64,000 nt of DNA from Trileptium ribeirensis (lineage: Eukaryota; Nematoda; Enoplea; Enoplida; Thoracostomopsidae). The stretch lies in assembly GCA_030248225.1 (NCBI GenBank), contig JASANE010020187.1, positions 1-64,000 on the forward strand. Reading direction: 5' to 3'. A program made the position numbers and the translations under genes. The notes under the pieces were generated by a model. The model ran no database searches. It was not told the origin of the DNA and worked only from the letters and a program-made list of their open reading frames with translations. Below are positions 22,059 through 34,748 of the stretch, piece by piece. The stretch's first letter is position 1. Every line of letters begins with the position of its first letter.

Positions 22059-23689
22059 TAAGCCTATGGGACCCTAAATACACGAAAAAACCAATATCTC
22101 GGCAACCGCTCTAGGTATATTTGTGTATGTATTGGTATCAATTTGTAAAGCACTTCATCCTCTAACCATTTACATAACTCCCTAAAAACTCAATAAATGT
22201 ATACATACCCTCAACGATTAAAACAACATGGCTGATAGCCGGTTCATTTTTTTGTAAGTTGATGCTCAATATAGCTATTAATTCACGTGTCTCTAAATTA
22301 TATATTCAACATTCAGCATCATGCACCACCTTTGCGATGAGACAAGCTATTTAGTGTTTGTGCATAGCGCTAAATTTAGACAAAACCTCAAGAACTTGTG
22401 GAACGAAGCTGCTGCTTTAGTTAGCAATGTTATCTAGCAGTCCGCAGTTAGGAATATTGCATGCTGCACACTCCAGTTTCGTTTGTCATGTTCAAAACGG
22501 ATGGCGGCCAAATCTTTTGGCAATAAAAAGGTGCTGTAATAATACGGAGAAATAAACACTCGTACGTCTTTTAGTGTTCGAATCCAAGTTGACCGAAAAT
22601 TCGTAACATCTTTAAATCACAAAATTTCTTGAAAATATCTAGGTATGTAACCTGACCAACTTGAACTCGGTCCAGCTTGCGGCAACATAAATGAAATTAA
22701 TTGAATCAGCCTAGAGATACAGCCAGAAAACGACAGAGATATTCAAAATGTTCCATAATATACATTTTAAATTTCTTAGATAAAATTTTAAGATTAGATT
22801 TAAGATTTCTTAGATTAAATTTTTTCTTAGTTTAAATTTTATAGACGTACTTTCGGTTTTCAGCATTCGAAATGCATGTTCTTGTGCACCATACAGACCA
22901 AGATTTGGGGCTTCATCGCTTCCAATTCGTGCGGATCTAAAACTCAACAGATTAAACTTTGCAACTGGACGCTGCGCTGACATCGTTGAGTTAGCAACAT
23001 TGCTTTAAGTTTTATATTGCTAGGATACAAAAACGTCAATGTTTACACATACACTAAGTTACTAATAACACAAATGTGAAGGCTTTGTCGATCAGAAAAA
23101 CTCCGAATGGCGTGTAAAAACTTCTAGTTTAATTCCAAATGCAAATAAATTGAGAAGCAACTTGAAATAAATTGTAGTAAGTTGTATAGCTCTGGGGAAA
23201 ACATTAAAGTGAATGGTTATCTTAGCACATAGCAGCTAACTTTTCTTATAGATTTTACAACGCACGGAAATGTGCCAATAATTCTCTGATCTCGCCGATG
23301 GAGTAACCGATGTAGCTCAATATTATGATTTTATACATAGTATATATTTGCGCAATAATGCTTCCAGTTACAGAAAATCAACAGGTACATTATAATTAAA
23401 ATTTTATCGCTAAATTAAACGTGGCTGTCTGAAACTTTGTGAACTCGTTGTATCATTTTGGTAAAAAAGTGGTTCCACTCCAAGCTAAAAAGTTGTTTCG
23501 TTGCAAATAGCTTAGTTCAGCCAGTGCAGATGTACAAGATGTGACTAGTCGTTGAGATCCAAAAATTATGTTTTCGATATATAGTTTTCCTTGTTTGAGA
23601 CTTACAACTCGCAGTGAGTGGGGCGAAAAAGATCAGCAGATTCCTTAACCACAAAGCATCAACATGGCTGAGTTACGAGTTACAAAGAA

Positions 23690-25055
23690 AATCTACTAGT
23701 ATCTTGCAAGCCAGGGTGAAACGGAGCGAGCGTTGCTTTATTTTTCAGGTTATCATTTTGTGTAATAGACTGTAATAAACTTGATGCATATACCACACTA
23801 AAACTTCTGATACCCTTGAACCCACTGAAAAAGCTAAAACCTTTTCAGACCTAAACCCATCGAAAACCTATATAACCATAGTATGCAGCGGGCCAAAAAC
23901 TTATATAAAAGCCATTCTTGGTACCTGTACGGAATACATGACCAAAATACTGAAGGCAGACTGTATTCTGAAAACCAGGTTCACGACCCTAAACCAATGA
24001 AAAACAGTTGAAAATGTATGAAATATTCGTGCTGGCCACTATATAAGCAAATTAGTGTATTCAACATACCGAAACCCCTCTATATAGACTATTTTTGATG
24101 CAATGTGCAAGACTACCGAAGACCGACTATTATTCCGGAAATCAAGTTCATAGACCCTAAACCAACGAAAACGTCTGAAGGCCTCTAGATAACCAAACTA
24201 TCGCATTTTGCCTATCGAAAAACAGCTAAAGACAATTCTTGATTCACTGTACGCAATACGTAACCAAAAATCTGAAGACAGACTCTATTCCGAAAATCGG
24301 GTTTATTGACCCTAAAACCTTTGAAAATACATGAAATATGCAAGCTTGATTCTAGGTAACCAAATAATTTATTGTAGTCAGCCTTCATAATAACGTATAG
24401 ATCATTCTTAACGCCCTGAACGCAACACATAACAAAAAACGCACATTTGGGATATCAGGTTTGTCGACCGCAAATCCATGAAACAACATGAAAAGGTATA
24501 ATAAAGTCAAGTTGATAGCAAACCATCGTATCCAGCGTGCTTGATAACCTAATAAGCACTCATTGTAAAGTAAAAACATGCAACAACATATCGAAGCTTG
24601 GAATATCGCTATATATAGCAAAGGGTCGACAAACCATTATTCGGACCCACAGCAAAAAATAAAGTTGACCCACAAAAAGTCTAAGGTGTAGATCTCGTTC
24701 AGCGGACTCTGTACGGTGGTCTACACCTTTTCACGGCTAAGCCTGTGTCGTGACGTATGGCTTGCGACATAACTGTATCAGTATGGCCAGATTTGAAAAA
24801 ATCCATAAAAACCTGTTTTTGCCATTTTTGACCCCGAAGATGAGGTAGGAGCTGTCCGCGTTCAACTACAGGGCACATCGGCATCACTTTTGTTATCGAT
24901 CAAAAAATTATGGAAGTCCATCCATCCGAAGATGAGTTATGAATAACAGCGTCAGACATAAAATAAATTTTCACAATTTTCCCTCTACCACTCTCAGTGG
25001 AAATACCGCTCCCTTCGCTGGCTCCGTTTGAATTAGTGGCGCATAAACGATAATA
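23690..25055 (+). repeat. Composite repeat with internal tandem units, copy 2
   Basis: Tandem units are marked by GACCCTAAA at about 23984, 24152 and 24308 and a variant at 24465 (spacing 156-168 bp). The same end segment as copy 1 follows from about 24690 to 25050. It lies in the 7.1-kb Gemin5 intron, on the plus orientation like copy 1. Confidence 0.65.
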
Positions 25056-26079
25056 TTTCACATTGTGAACATAATATCATAAACCATACTTATTTCCTGG
25101 CTTCTACGAACTATCAATATTATAAGCGGGGCATGAACAGAGGATTCTTGGACATGAGGAGCGAAAAATACCAAGTGGGCAATGACCCCTGTGCATGTGC
25201 GCTCCTCTAATCGAACTGGAGACCATAAAGTACTGTAACTGTCAGAAAAAGTCAAATATGTGTAATGTCACTATTGACTGCATTTATGGTTATACAACAG
25301 AAAATTTTAATGTATTTTGGCAAGCTTCATCTGGAGACAAATCTTAATACAACAACTGAAACTTATACCAGTCATGTTTAAACTTTTAAGTTAAACTATC
25401 CTGTGTCTCAATACCATCTAGTAGTCGGATGAATTACTTATCGTCTTTTTAGCAAATGAAGTTACAATAAAATCATTAAAACTTATTTGGAAAAAGAAAT
25501 CGCAGGGTATTTTATTATTGCAAAATTTAAATTTAGCTATTGTTTAAAGCACTAGCCTAGCTAATGTGGCACCAAAGTACATTTTAGGTATTCACTGCCA
25601 GTCCGCAGGACGGTAGTTGTTCGATTAACATAGGACAAAATCTTATGACAGATTTACAACAGTATCATTATTTTACATTAAAAGAAACGACCTACACCCC
25701 GTTGCATTAGCAATAATAAATGTATCTTTTGGTGGCTCTGGTACAATACAATATATAGTTCTACTCGGAACACATCCGGTATCTTTAATGGAAATGATGA
25801 AGCAGTAAAATAATATATGGTAGCCCATTGCTGTGAACAGTACGCACTAGTGTTGTACTGCAGATACTAAGAATATAATGCTTAATTAAACATACCTTTT
25901 AGACAAAATAATACATACACTTAGTGATCTTTCGCTGAATTTTGCTATATGTTCTAAATAAAATACTCCCTGCAAACAACAGGGCCGACCTGATCTCCGG
26001 TTCCCCAATTTTTCCGGCAAGTACGAGTTTCAGAGTAACTGGAAACACGAAGTATCGTAATCGCAATTTGTCATTCTCG

Positions 26080-26226
26080 CGCGTATGTTACTTAATTTAC
26101 CAGCCCCAGGGGGATGGCAGGAAGAGTCACTGTGGCTCGGGTTCGAACACACGACGTTACAATCGATAGCCCATCCCTTTATCGACTGCGCCTCTGAACA
26201 TAACTGGCCCCTCCATAGCACCAAAA
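26080..26226 (-). repeat. tRNA-derived SINE head
   Basis: The minus strand has GGCGCAGTCGATAAAGGG (A-box/D-arm-like), then about 30 bases later GTGTTCGAACCCGAG, which fits the RNA polymerase III B-box GTTCGANNC. The spacing is as in a tRNA. The 3' tail (to ~26080) is unrelated to tRNA. No closing acceptor stem was found, so it is a SINE rather than a tRNA gene. Confidence 0.5.
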
Positions 26227-27989
26227 TTTTACCCGGCGATTTGAGCTGCCCCCGGCTCCAACCTGTTGACGTGAATTTCCATGAAGGTTAGTTGCAGAAA
26301 GCCTTGCCCCTAGGTTTAACTGCGGGTTTATAATTGCATTTTTTTCGTGTTCTTCATGTTGTTACAACAGGATTATCGTTGTTTATGATGCATATTTATT
26401 GTTAACCTACTGAAAGCACGTATTTGTGAAGGCCGCTCTGAAAATACGTATTTGAAAATCTTAGGTACCCTCTGTGGGGATGCAAGCCTAATAATGAGTC
26501 ATATTATTTATCCGAACATGCCAAACTAACATTTCATTGTGCATTGCTGAATTTCCGTGACTTTTAGCCATGTGATAGTTCAGCAGCGAATCAAATGCTT
26601 CTTTCTGCGATTCTAAAGGTCGGCCATCACCTACTCTTGTCTGTTCAAACAAAACTCTCCTTTTGTCTTTCTTCGTACCTAAAATACTGTAATCGATTGA
26701 ACAGGAGGAAAGACAAAACTGATATTAAGCTGCAGTGTGCGTAAACACAGGATTTTAGTATTAACTGTTAACCAATAGCGCATAATATTCATGGATGGTT
26801 AACTGGATAGTGGTACATTTAAAAATAATTATTCTACGGAAGTTGTGCCTTGTCTGTCTTGCAATTGCTAAAGATCTTAACAAGACAACAACTGTGAGAA
26901 CCACAGAACAAAATGGGTCCCACAATTTAGCGACCGTAATATACGGTATCAACTTTCTTTACGTAGACTATTACACTATACTATTTGCTGCACATTATAA
27001 GCTAAACAAACAATCATTAGGAAAGCATAGAGTCTATCGCCCAAAAATACCATTATATTCCTTCATTCCTTGACACATCGTCCCTGATCTTAGTACTGCA
27101 AAGAAGAAATACTTGCTAAAACTGTGTCAGGGTCATATTATCCCCGAAATCTACTGGAGTTATTTCGAGCGATTAAAAACAACTGGAACTTAGTGATGTC
27201 AATTCAACGAGTTCGAAGATGGTGTTACGGATAATGGCGATTGGGAGTACGGTAGCGAAATACCGTCGGATGATGATAATGCTCAGTTATGACTAGAAAT
27301 AGTGAGTTTAAAAAAGTGTAAGCCATATGTTGTATGCTTGAAGCCAAGCCAATGCCTTAACACGTGTAGGTTATGTTGGATGAAATCTGAGCAAAGGCCC
27401 TTAGGGAGCTTAATTTGCATAATAAGCCCGCTTTTCGTGAATGACTAAGATTAGATAATATTTAACAGGACAATCTTAAGAACAATTATTTGAGCTAGAA
27501 ATGACGTCAAAATATCATTACAATTTCAGTTTTTTCAGCTATAAATAATTATGACTAATAGTACGAAAAACTTTAACTAACTGTTCGTATCTCGAAACTA
27601 TGTTTTAAAATTAAGGGCTTTTGCTCAGATGACGGACAACATATACTGTCATACTGTGCAATGATATGACCTGTTTGAACTAGGTGACTATGGATGCTAT
27701 AGCTCAAGATACATAAATATGCGAAATGTTAATAACTATTGCGTAACTCTGAAACGTTTGGAAAAACAGGTATACAATCCAATTCAGAAAAAATATTCAA
27801 AGATTTATTATCGAAATAGGACACGAAGCAGACAATAAAATTCATTAACATTATCGCGACTACCAGCAAAAATAGTCCAGATTGCAATTATTAATAATTG
27901 AGCTATTCATGCATGCGTCCACTGAAAATAATCACATCAAAATACTAAATGATAATTGCACTAACAAATTCGCACTTGTTCATACATAC

Positions 27990-28250
27990 CGGTGCCTGGA
28001 GGCAACATAGATGCATTGATATCGAACACCGCGTTCATTTCTGTTATCGCTGAAATGTTATCCTTTGTATCTTGTGCTAACGGTTGCTGTTGCGTTTCTG
28101 CTGGTAGTGAATCATTCACTATACTTTCATTACTTTTCTCTTGAGACGTGACAACATTATGTTGTGGTTGATCACCATTCGCAGTGGCTGCCACGGCCAC
28201 GTTTAAACGGTTCCACGTGTCAAGGATTTCTTTGGGGTTCACTTGGCAAG
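27990..28250 (-). CDS. GEMIN5: Gemin5-like gene, exon 2 (linker between WD40 and helical region)
   Basis: The acceptor is tattgttctag and the donor is ACCG|GTATGT, a strong consensus. The exon has two leading bases, 86 full codons and one trailing base. It starts CQVNPKEILDTWNRLNVAV, which resembles the segment of human Gemin5 that follows its basic linker (SKEELHQDCLVLA there). It continues as a Q/N/S-rich, probably disordered stretch ending near NASMLPPGT. Joining its last base to the next exon gives V and keeps the frame open. The disordered portion is not expected to be conserved, so the assignment depends mainly on phase, order and the NPKEIL segment. The intron to the next exon is about 7.1 kb. 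Confidence 0.75.
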
Positions 28251-28879
28251 CTAGAACAATAAGCTATGATGTAACACAAAAATTTCAGCATCACTCATAT
28301 CATAAGCTTTTGACTTTAAAGCATCAGTACGATATGACCAGTTTTAAAGCGTTTGAAAGCTACGATGCCGAAGACATCAATAATTATGTTAGACATCGTC
28401 ATTCGACCCACTTGGTTTGACAGACAGAATAGCAAACGCTTGCACGTCTGTGTAAAGGGTGATCAGATTGCCCAGGTTAAAATTTACCTGTTAGCACTCC
28501 CGCTGTTTATGAAGCTCCACTGGGTTACACTGCAATTAAACGCTAAATGAACAGAAAGACCAGAAAAAATAACATGTATAGCGAAAGTGTGGCCGGTAAA
28601 CTCGTAACTCTATTTTGGTTATTGAGCTAATTGCGAATTTTTCGCGAATGACAGCGAATGCAGATCGAAATATACGTCAAAAATGTAATGGGGAAAAGAT
28701 TTGTGTGTTGCACGGGGTTCCAATGGGCCTCTGGAAGTAAGAGCCTATTGGGGTCGAGTCTGACCCCGACTCTGGGGAGGAGGAGGTCAAAAAATTTGAG
28801 GTGGGGCAAATATTGTATAATATTATACATATATATTAGATATTACTATTTTGAATATATGTATATTTATATTATTATT

Positions 28880-29842
28880 AAAAATAAATTTTACATTAAA
28901 CGTAATGTATGGCAATGACATTATTGCCTATATGGTACTCTGAAGAAGCTGAATAAGAAAAATATTATTTATCGACCAAGTTGTCGGTTTTTTGGACTGT
29001 ACAGGCTTGCGTAAACTGCGTCAAACTGAATGTGTTGTAACGCATGGAGCGTAGACTAGACAATTTTGCTGTCTCCAATCGCCTAACTCTACTAGTCACA
29101 TGTTCGTTGCATGTTATTCAGTAGGAAACTTGAAATTATTGGTTTATATGGTTCTAAAAGATAATAAAAAGATATCCTATAATTTTCTGATCGTTGATCG
29201 GAGACATTGTTTAGGCTTACGTTGGATAACCAGTGCCTCTCAGTTAGGTGATGATGATTTTGTGGTCACAATGCTATTGAGACAAACTGTGATACTGTTC
29301 GCACAGTTTCAATACATAAAATTCGTTCCCAAGAACGTAGGTTCTGACTGCTTTGCACATTAATTTACTCCGATGTGGACTGATTACAAAGTTTACAAGC
29401 GCACTGTCTGGTGCTTAACGCAATTTATATTAGCCAAGCTCACAGCCAAGTACTTGAATAATCCATACTCTATTACGTATATCAAGTTAGACCGGTTCAA
29501 TTCTAACATATACCGCAAATTTCTGAATGGTATTACAAGCATCGACTTAGCTTTAGTTTGTTAACAAACTTTTGATGCAAAAAGATGACAAATTCTTACT
29601 GAAATTGTGTCCTACTTAAGTTTCACAGGGTAATTTGCTGTGTTTTTCTTTTAGTTGGTTGTGTTGGAACTTCATTATTGTGTATATATAACGTATGGTT
29701 GGACTACTGAAGAAGCAAAAAAATCTGGACAATTTTAAACAATATCTTTAATCCGGAATTCCGATTGCAGTATGGTTTTTGCCTTTTGCCGGAATCACAA
29801 TTTGAACACGATTTTCGCTAGAACCTGAATTCCGGTTACTCC
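28880..29842 (-). repeat. ~1-kb dispersed element, copy C (inverse)
   Basis: In reverse complement it begins near GGAGTAACCGGAATTC and ends near the motif TTAATGTAAAA, matching the copies at 37.7 and 59.5 kb. Open frames inside (29100-29363) match no protein I know and are not kept in the other copies. Confidence 0.6.
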
Positions 29843-31259
29843 CTGGCATATGCATGTATTATGCATAATGTTTTGTTTTGTATACAAGTCTGCGCCAGTA
29901 TTACTACATTTTATCACTCACAACAAATGGTAAAATTTGCACCTTACAATATAAAATTCTCGGGGTCAAAATCATAAATTTGAGTGGTCAAACTTTCGAG
30001 GGGGAGGTGGTCAATAGGTGTTAGTGGCCGGACGTGAGGGCCAGCCTCACTTTTTCCCCCATAGAGTGGAACTACGTTGTTCGAATGGTACTGTTGACAC
30101 GATTTCCTGGCGTCTTGAACTTATCATGTAAATATCAAAAATTGAATGCAAAATCAAACATCCGAAAGAGTCATTTTTATCGTTATAATGCATGACCATG
30201 ATCTTCCCGATGCTAGGTCCAGGACGTAGCTTATATGGGCCCAGGCGCCAACCACGTAAATTCAACCTTGCAGGTCTTCACATAAAAATTCCCGGGACTA
30301 TAGATAAATATGTACCATACATAACTCATGTCTTATCAAGTGCTACTGATTGTCGAAATGTATATATTGCATCTGCAAAGCTTGAAAAATTCGATTTTGT
30401 TTAATGGCGTATATGTATGTACATTACAGCGACGTATATAGTTAGCATTGCAGCTATCGTCGGACTAAATATATATATGGAGCAGCCCAACACAAAAATT
30501 GCCGTGCGTACTGACTCAGAGCAGCGTTAAGCTAGTTGGTTATGCGACAGACTCTACCAAACCCGGCTTTCAGTTTCACGTGATGACCAAATTTTAGCTT
30601 TGTGACATTAAAAAGTAGCACATATATTTTCGTGTTTGTTTCACTAACTCTAAAAGAGCCAATACTTTACGCAACGACGCTGCCTAAAAATCAAATGCAT
30701 TATGTATTTTCAGCTTCCACACACTGTCTATAGTCTTGTAAAACACTTACCTGACCGTTCATTTTGTGCTTACCCAAATACTTCGGTACTAAAAGCTAGA
30801 TTCAGCATATTTAGGAGCCTGATCAATAACTTTTATTGGGTAAACTATTTATCCATGCAGGAAAGATAGGGCCAAGTCATGGCGGCAAATTCTGGAACGT
30901 GGATCACACAAAGATATTTTACCGAGATAGGGGTGAGAATAATGTTTTACACGTTATCAAATTGTTTATACAAGTTCTGGCAGTTAAACCAATACTTGAC
31001 AAACGCATTATCAACGAAGCTGCATTTAATTTACTACAGTGACGCGTGATTTCCGGAAAAAGTTGGTTAACCAAGCACAAAATAGTTTGTAATCGTTGCA
31101 TCATAGCAATCGCTATGTTCTCTCCGTTTTCAACAAATGAAATCGTGCTTGGATAGAAATAATGTTAATCTTAAAACTATTAACTCTATCCGAGATTGCA
31201 CAACGTAGTGAAGCATAGGTAGAAGTACCCCTTTTGCGTGCACAGCCAATCAGCTCTCG

Positions 31260-31945
31260 ATAGCAGACGTCGATAAGCTATATGTGGATATTACACAATA
31301 CCGCACAAGTAAGAATAAAATAACGGCAATAAGTTTCCCATACCCGAAACCCACCGTAGAGGAACAACGAGGGTGCCATACCTTAAACTCCATAACAGGA
31401 GCCTTAATCGAAAAACAAAAAATGCGCATCGGCATTTATCATTTTACTATGAAATAAAACCAACCAGAGAAAAAAATCGAAAGTTAAGATAAAAATAATC
31501 TTGTTTCCGTGAAGGGTACTAAAATAGGACAAAAACCAGTCATTTTGACCTCTGACCCCGAACCACGGGGGTGCCGTGCCCCCATACCCATGGAACTATG
31601 AGTCGCAGAGCAAAACCAACACCGGCATTGAGTTTGCCATGCCCGAAATTCCCAAGTGAAAGTTTTCAGCCGCCCAGGACTCTAGAAAAAAAATTTCGAA
31701 TTTTAGTTCGAGGAACGATAAAGGCCATACGCCCGTACTTCAAACCCCATAACTCCAGATCGGGAGTCTTAATCGAAAAACAAAAAATGAACATCGGCAT
31801 TTATCATTTTACTATGGAATAAAACATACAAGAGAAGAAATTCCAAAATTAAGATGAAAATAACATTGCTTCCGTGAAGAGTACTAAATTGGTGTAAAAT
31901 GGGGCAAAACCGATATTTTCTCTCCTGACCTGGAACCAGACCCCA
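31260..31945 (+). repeat. Tandem duplication, ~365-bp spacing
   Basis: Two units share a near-identical block (TTAATCGAAAAACAAAAAAT.. then CGGCATTTATCATTTTACTA) at about 31402 and 31767. It is followed near 31990-32050 by AAAATCGGTTAAGTTCCCGA and a CACACACA tract, a tail type common in invertebrate retroposons. Confidence 0.55.
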
Positions 31946-32999
31946 AATCAAAAACGCTTAGAGATGTACACGGTGAAACGACTATGCCGGTTCGAATGAG
32001 TTCAAAATTATGAAAATCGGTTAAGTTCCCGAGTTATGGCCGATCGCACACACACGGAATTTAAAAGCTTTCACCCCAGCAACACACAATCTCGACTACG
32101 TTCTGATAAGCCAACTGTTCCAGCAGTTGCTAAAAACGAAGCTTAAAGCTGACTTCGACCTGAAGTAGTTACGGCGATACAAACAACGTGGTTTTTAGAC
32201 TTATCAAACAAGGGTAAAATGAGCAAATATTTTATCAAAGTTTGTCTACGCTGTGATAGATCGCCCATTTCAAAACTGAACGATGGAGATAATATTTGTC
32301 CTACAAAAATTAAAATCAATGAGTCTTGTTCACCCCTGCAAAATTACTGGGTGCGCACAATTTATTAGCACCCACGTTCTCAAATTACTGGGTAATTACA
32401 ACTGTGTATTACGACCAGTACCCAAAAAATTACTCGTTATATCGAATTCTGCAGTACCCACTAAATTTCCAATTTGTGAGTTATATGTATCACACACAAA
32501 ATGTATGGGCAATTTTTTGTCCCCCATTTTTGGGAAATTTTTACACCCATTTTATGGGAAATTTTTTCATTTTTTATCCTTCAGAATCTAAGTGAGAGAT
32601 GTATAAAATTTGTTCTGTCAGAATTCTTAAACATACCACTAAACCATATTACAATATTTTTTTATTTAGCAATGCAATATATTTAGCAATATTATTAAGC
32701 TACTGAAGTTTTTTAAATTATAAAACTAAACTTAACCGCAGGTGCACGCAATTCATTTACATAATCAATGCTAATCGTAAGATGAACAGTTCATGATGAA
32801 CCCTTCAACAAGAGTGTGACACCAGAGCTGTGCGCGGGTAATGGTACATGAGGCCAGGCCGGGTACGGTCTCAAATGTTGAGCCCACGGGTACGGGTACC
32901 CACGGGTTTCGGAAAGTAATCGCAAAATATTTAACACAACCCCGATTACCGAGCAATGCTCACTTGCAAAAATAGCCACACATAGTGCTAAATGTTTTG

Positions 33000-33110
33000 T
33001 TTTATGACAGAAGGTGGGTCAGTGGGTCGTTCGTTAGTCATGTGGGTCGCCATGTTGTGGGTCACGGTAAGTCGTGTGTCGACTGGTGTGGGTCGTGGGT
33101 AACATTGTTA
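33000..33110 (+). repeat. GGGTC-rich minisatellite
   Basis: Short imperfect units of GTGGGTCG/GTGGGTCAC occur in series. A similar CGGGTC-rich patch, with the palindrome GGGTACGGGTACCC, lies at 32850-32910. Comparable patches occur at 46930-47010 and 51520-51585. Confidence 0.5.
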
Positions 33111-33375
33111 ACAGTAGGTCCAACCGCCGTGCTGCTACCAAAGCCAAATATCACATTGTTCAATAACTGGTGAAATTTCATAACTGGTGAAATGAATTTT
33201 AGACTGATCACAATGGAGTTAGTGTTGTGTTGTCGACCGATCGTATTAAGTGCTGCATACTTGAAATCGACAACACCTGGATATTAGTATCCTCCATCGT
33301 ACACATAAGTTTTTATAACGTATTATAAATTATAATGTTGTTTATTTTTTAAGTTACGCATAAATAAAATTTATA

Positions 33376-33732
33376 TTGGTTTTGGTATTGTTATTCAAGT
33401 CTAACCGTATTATGTGGGTAATGTACGTTAAAATCATACATGCCAGCGGGCCGCGATGCGAAGGTGGTAAATTTATTTTTATTGGGGAGTGGGTGGGTAG
33501 TGACCAACGCAGAGAAGTCCTATTTTGGCATTCTGGCATGCCATTTTTCATAACCGAGCGTGCAGAGGCGCGAAGGAGGGTATCCAGAATTTATTTATAC
33601 ACGATTCACATGAAAATTCATGCTCCAACTACACAATTCAAGAATAAAGTTTCAATAGTGCTACCGCATAACTATAATTCAGAAACGAATAGAATCACGT
33701 TTGGACCGTCGGCGTCGCAACCTTCAGCATAG
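33376..33732 (+). CDS. 118-codon open frame, uncertain
   Basis: ATG-led frame on the plus strand. The second half (VSRIYLYTIHMKIHAPTTQF to SQPSA, TAG) looks more protein-like than the first. It lies just right of a GGGTC-rich minisatellite. At this GC content, one or two frames of this length are expected by chance in 64 kb. No motif was recognised. Confidence 0.2.
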   Translation: MVLVLLFKSNRIMWVMYVKIIHASGPRCEGGKFIFIGEWVGSDQRREVLFWHSGMPFFITERAEARRRVSRIYLYTIHMKIHAPTTQFKNKVSIVLPHNYNSETNRITFGPSASQPSA

Positions 33733-34034
33733 ACATAGCTGAAGGTAGCAAAAAGGACAACTACGTGCTATACATTGGCTATAAAAATACATAACACTTT
33801 ATCCTTCTTTTTATAAAGCTGCGGATTTGATATATATTTAGTGTTTTTCTCCAATTTAGTGAACTGAAGACCCAACGGTAGCTGAAAAATAGGAAACAAA
33901 AATATTTTGCCACAAATATGACCCTAATGGACAGTTGCTAAATCGCCGCACCAGTTGAATAGAATGGTGCCAACAGCTGCAGCAGCCATATTTTAAAAAA
34001 ACTGACGATTTTGTAGCTAGGGTGTAGTGGGATT

Positions 34035-34476
34035 GGCACTCACGTAGAGAGCCTGTCTACAGTAACCCTACAGGCTGGAATTAACTACTATAGCACTTCC
34101 TTTAACGTAATTGGACACATCAATATCCTGCTGATCATATTTTTAGGGCATAACAACCAATAAGAAATAGAATATCCACATGTCTATCGCCCAATTTTAT
34201 TTAACTGTATTTTTATGTAAGCTTTAACCGCGAAATTCCAATACATATGTACTGTTGCCGAATACAGTGGGCGGTAAAGTTGTGTTCCTCGCGACCAATA
34301 GCGATTTAGTAGAGTTACTTATATGCAATATAATATATTGCCGCTACTATTAGAACGGAGTTCACAACGAATCCCTAATGATTGGTCAATAAAAACCTAT
34401 ATGTCAGTAGTTTAGTACCTAATCATATCAATTTATAATACAGGGTTACTGTAGACAGGCTCTCTACGTGAGTGCC
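34035..34476. mobile_element. MITE with identical 35-bp inverted ends (Mutator-like?)
   Basis: The ends at 34035-34069 and 34442-34476 are perfect 35-bp inverted repeats (first 20 bases GGCACTCACGTAGAGAGCCT). Flanks AGTGGGATT and GGGGGGATT match at 7 of 9 positions, suggesting a 9-bp target duplication as in Mutator-like elements. The 442-bp body is non-coding. Identical ends imply a fairly recent insertion, though the imperfect duplication argues against very recent. Confidence 0.8.
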
Positions 34477-34527
34477 GGGGGGATTAAACAAAAAGAACCC
34501 AAACATGTTATGATTGCCTCTGCTGAG

Positions 34528-34748
34528 AATCTGCCCTTCTTAAAGCACCAACATATGAGGAATTGTTAGAAATCGAGGATTCGTTAAAGGTCTACCAGAA
34601 ACATCTGAAGGGTTACCGGCCTCGAAACCGTGCCATATACATGGAGGCAACGGACGTACGGCAGTTCTCGCGGAGTGTCTTAACTGCTTCCAAACGCGCA
34701 AAACTTGTATATACCCGAGAAGCCACGAAACTTGCCCTATATGTGTAA
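34528..34748 (+). CDS. Terminal-exon candidate, unknown product
   Basis: Immediately upstream of the open frame is an in-frame TGA whose end forms the acceptor tgctgag. From there 72 codons are open (two leading bases, then SALLKAPTYEELLEIEDSL), ending TREATKLALYV, TAA. The charged, helix-prone content with even codon use looks coding. It starts only 52 bases after the right end of the MITE at 34035-34476, so the MITE may have inserted just upstream of an exon of a gene nested in the Gemin5 intron. No homologue was recognised, and upstream exons were not found. Confidence 0.3.

Larger units (their letters stand above)
20847..27989 (-). other. Gemin5 intron 2 (7.1 kb)
   Basis: It holds the TAA-flanked MITE, composite repeat copy 2, the SINE head and an unexplained minus-strand frame at 25058-25255 with a good acceptor. 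The phase of that frame does not fit insertion between exons 2 and 3. Confidence 0.6.

Noticed and set aside
25058..25255. Minus-strand frame (TLWSPVRLEERTCTGV) after a good acceptor in Gemin5 intron 2, looking slightly like a WD segment
   Set aside because: Its start and end phases do not fit between exons 2 and 3, which already join perfectly. No further similarity was seen.
26030..26226. True tRNA gene on the minus strand
   Set aside because: B-box and A-box-like parts are present, but no acceptor stem closes and the sequence runs on into an unrelated tail, as in a SINE.
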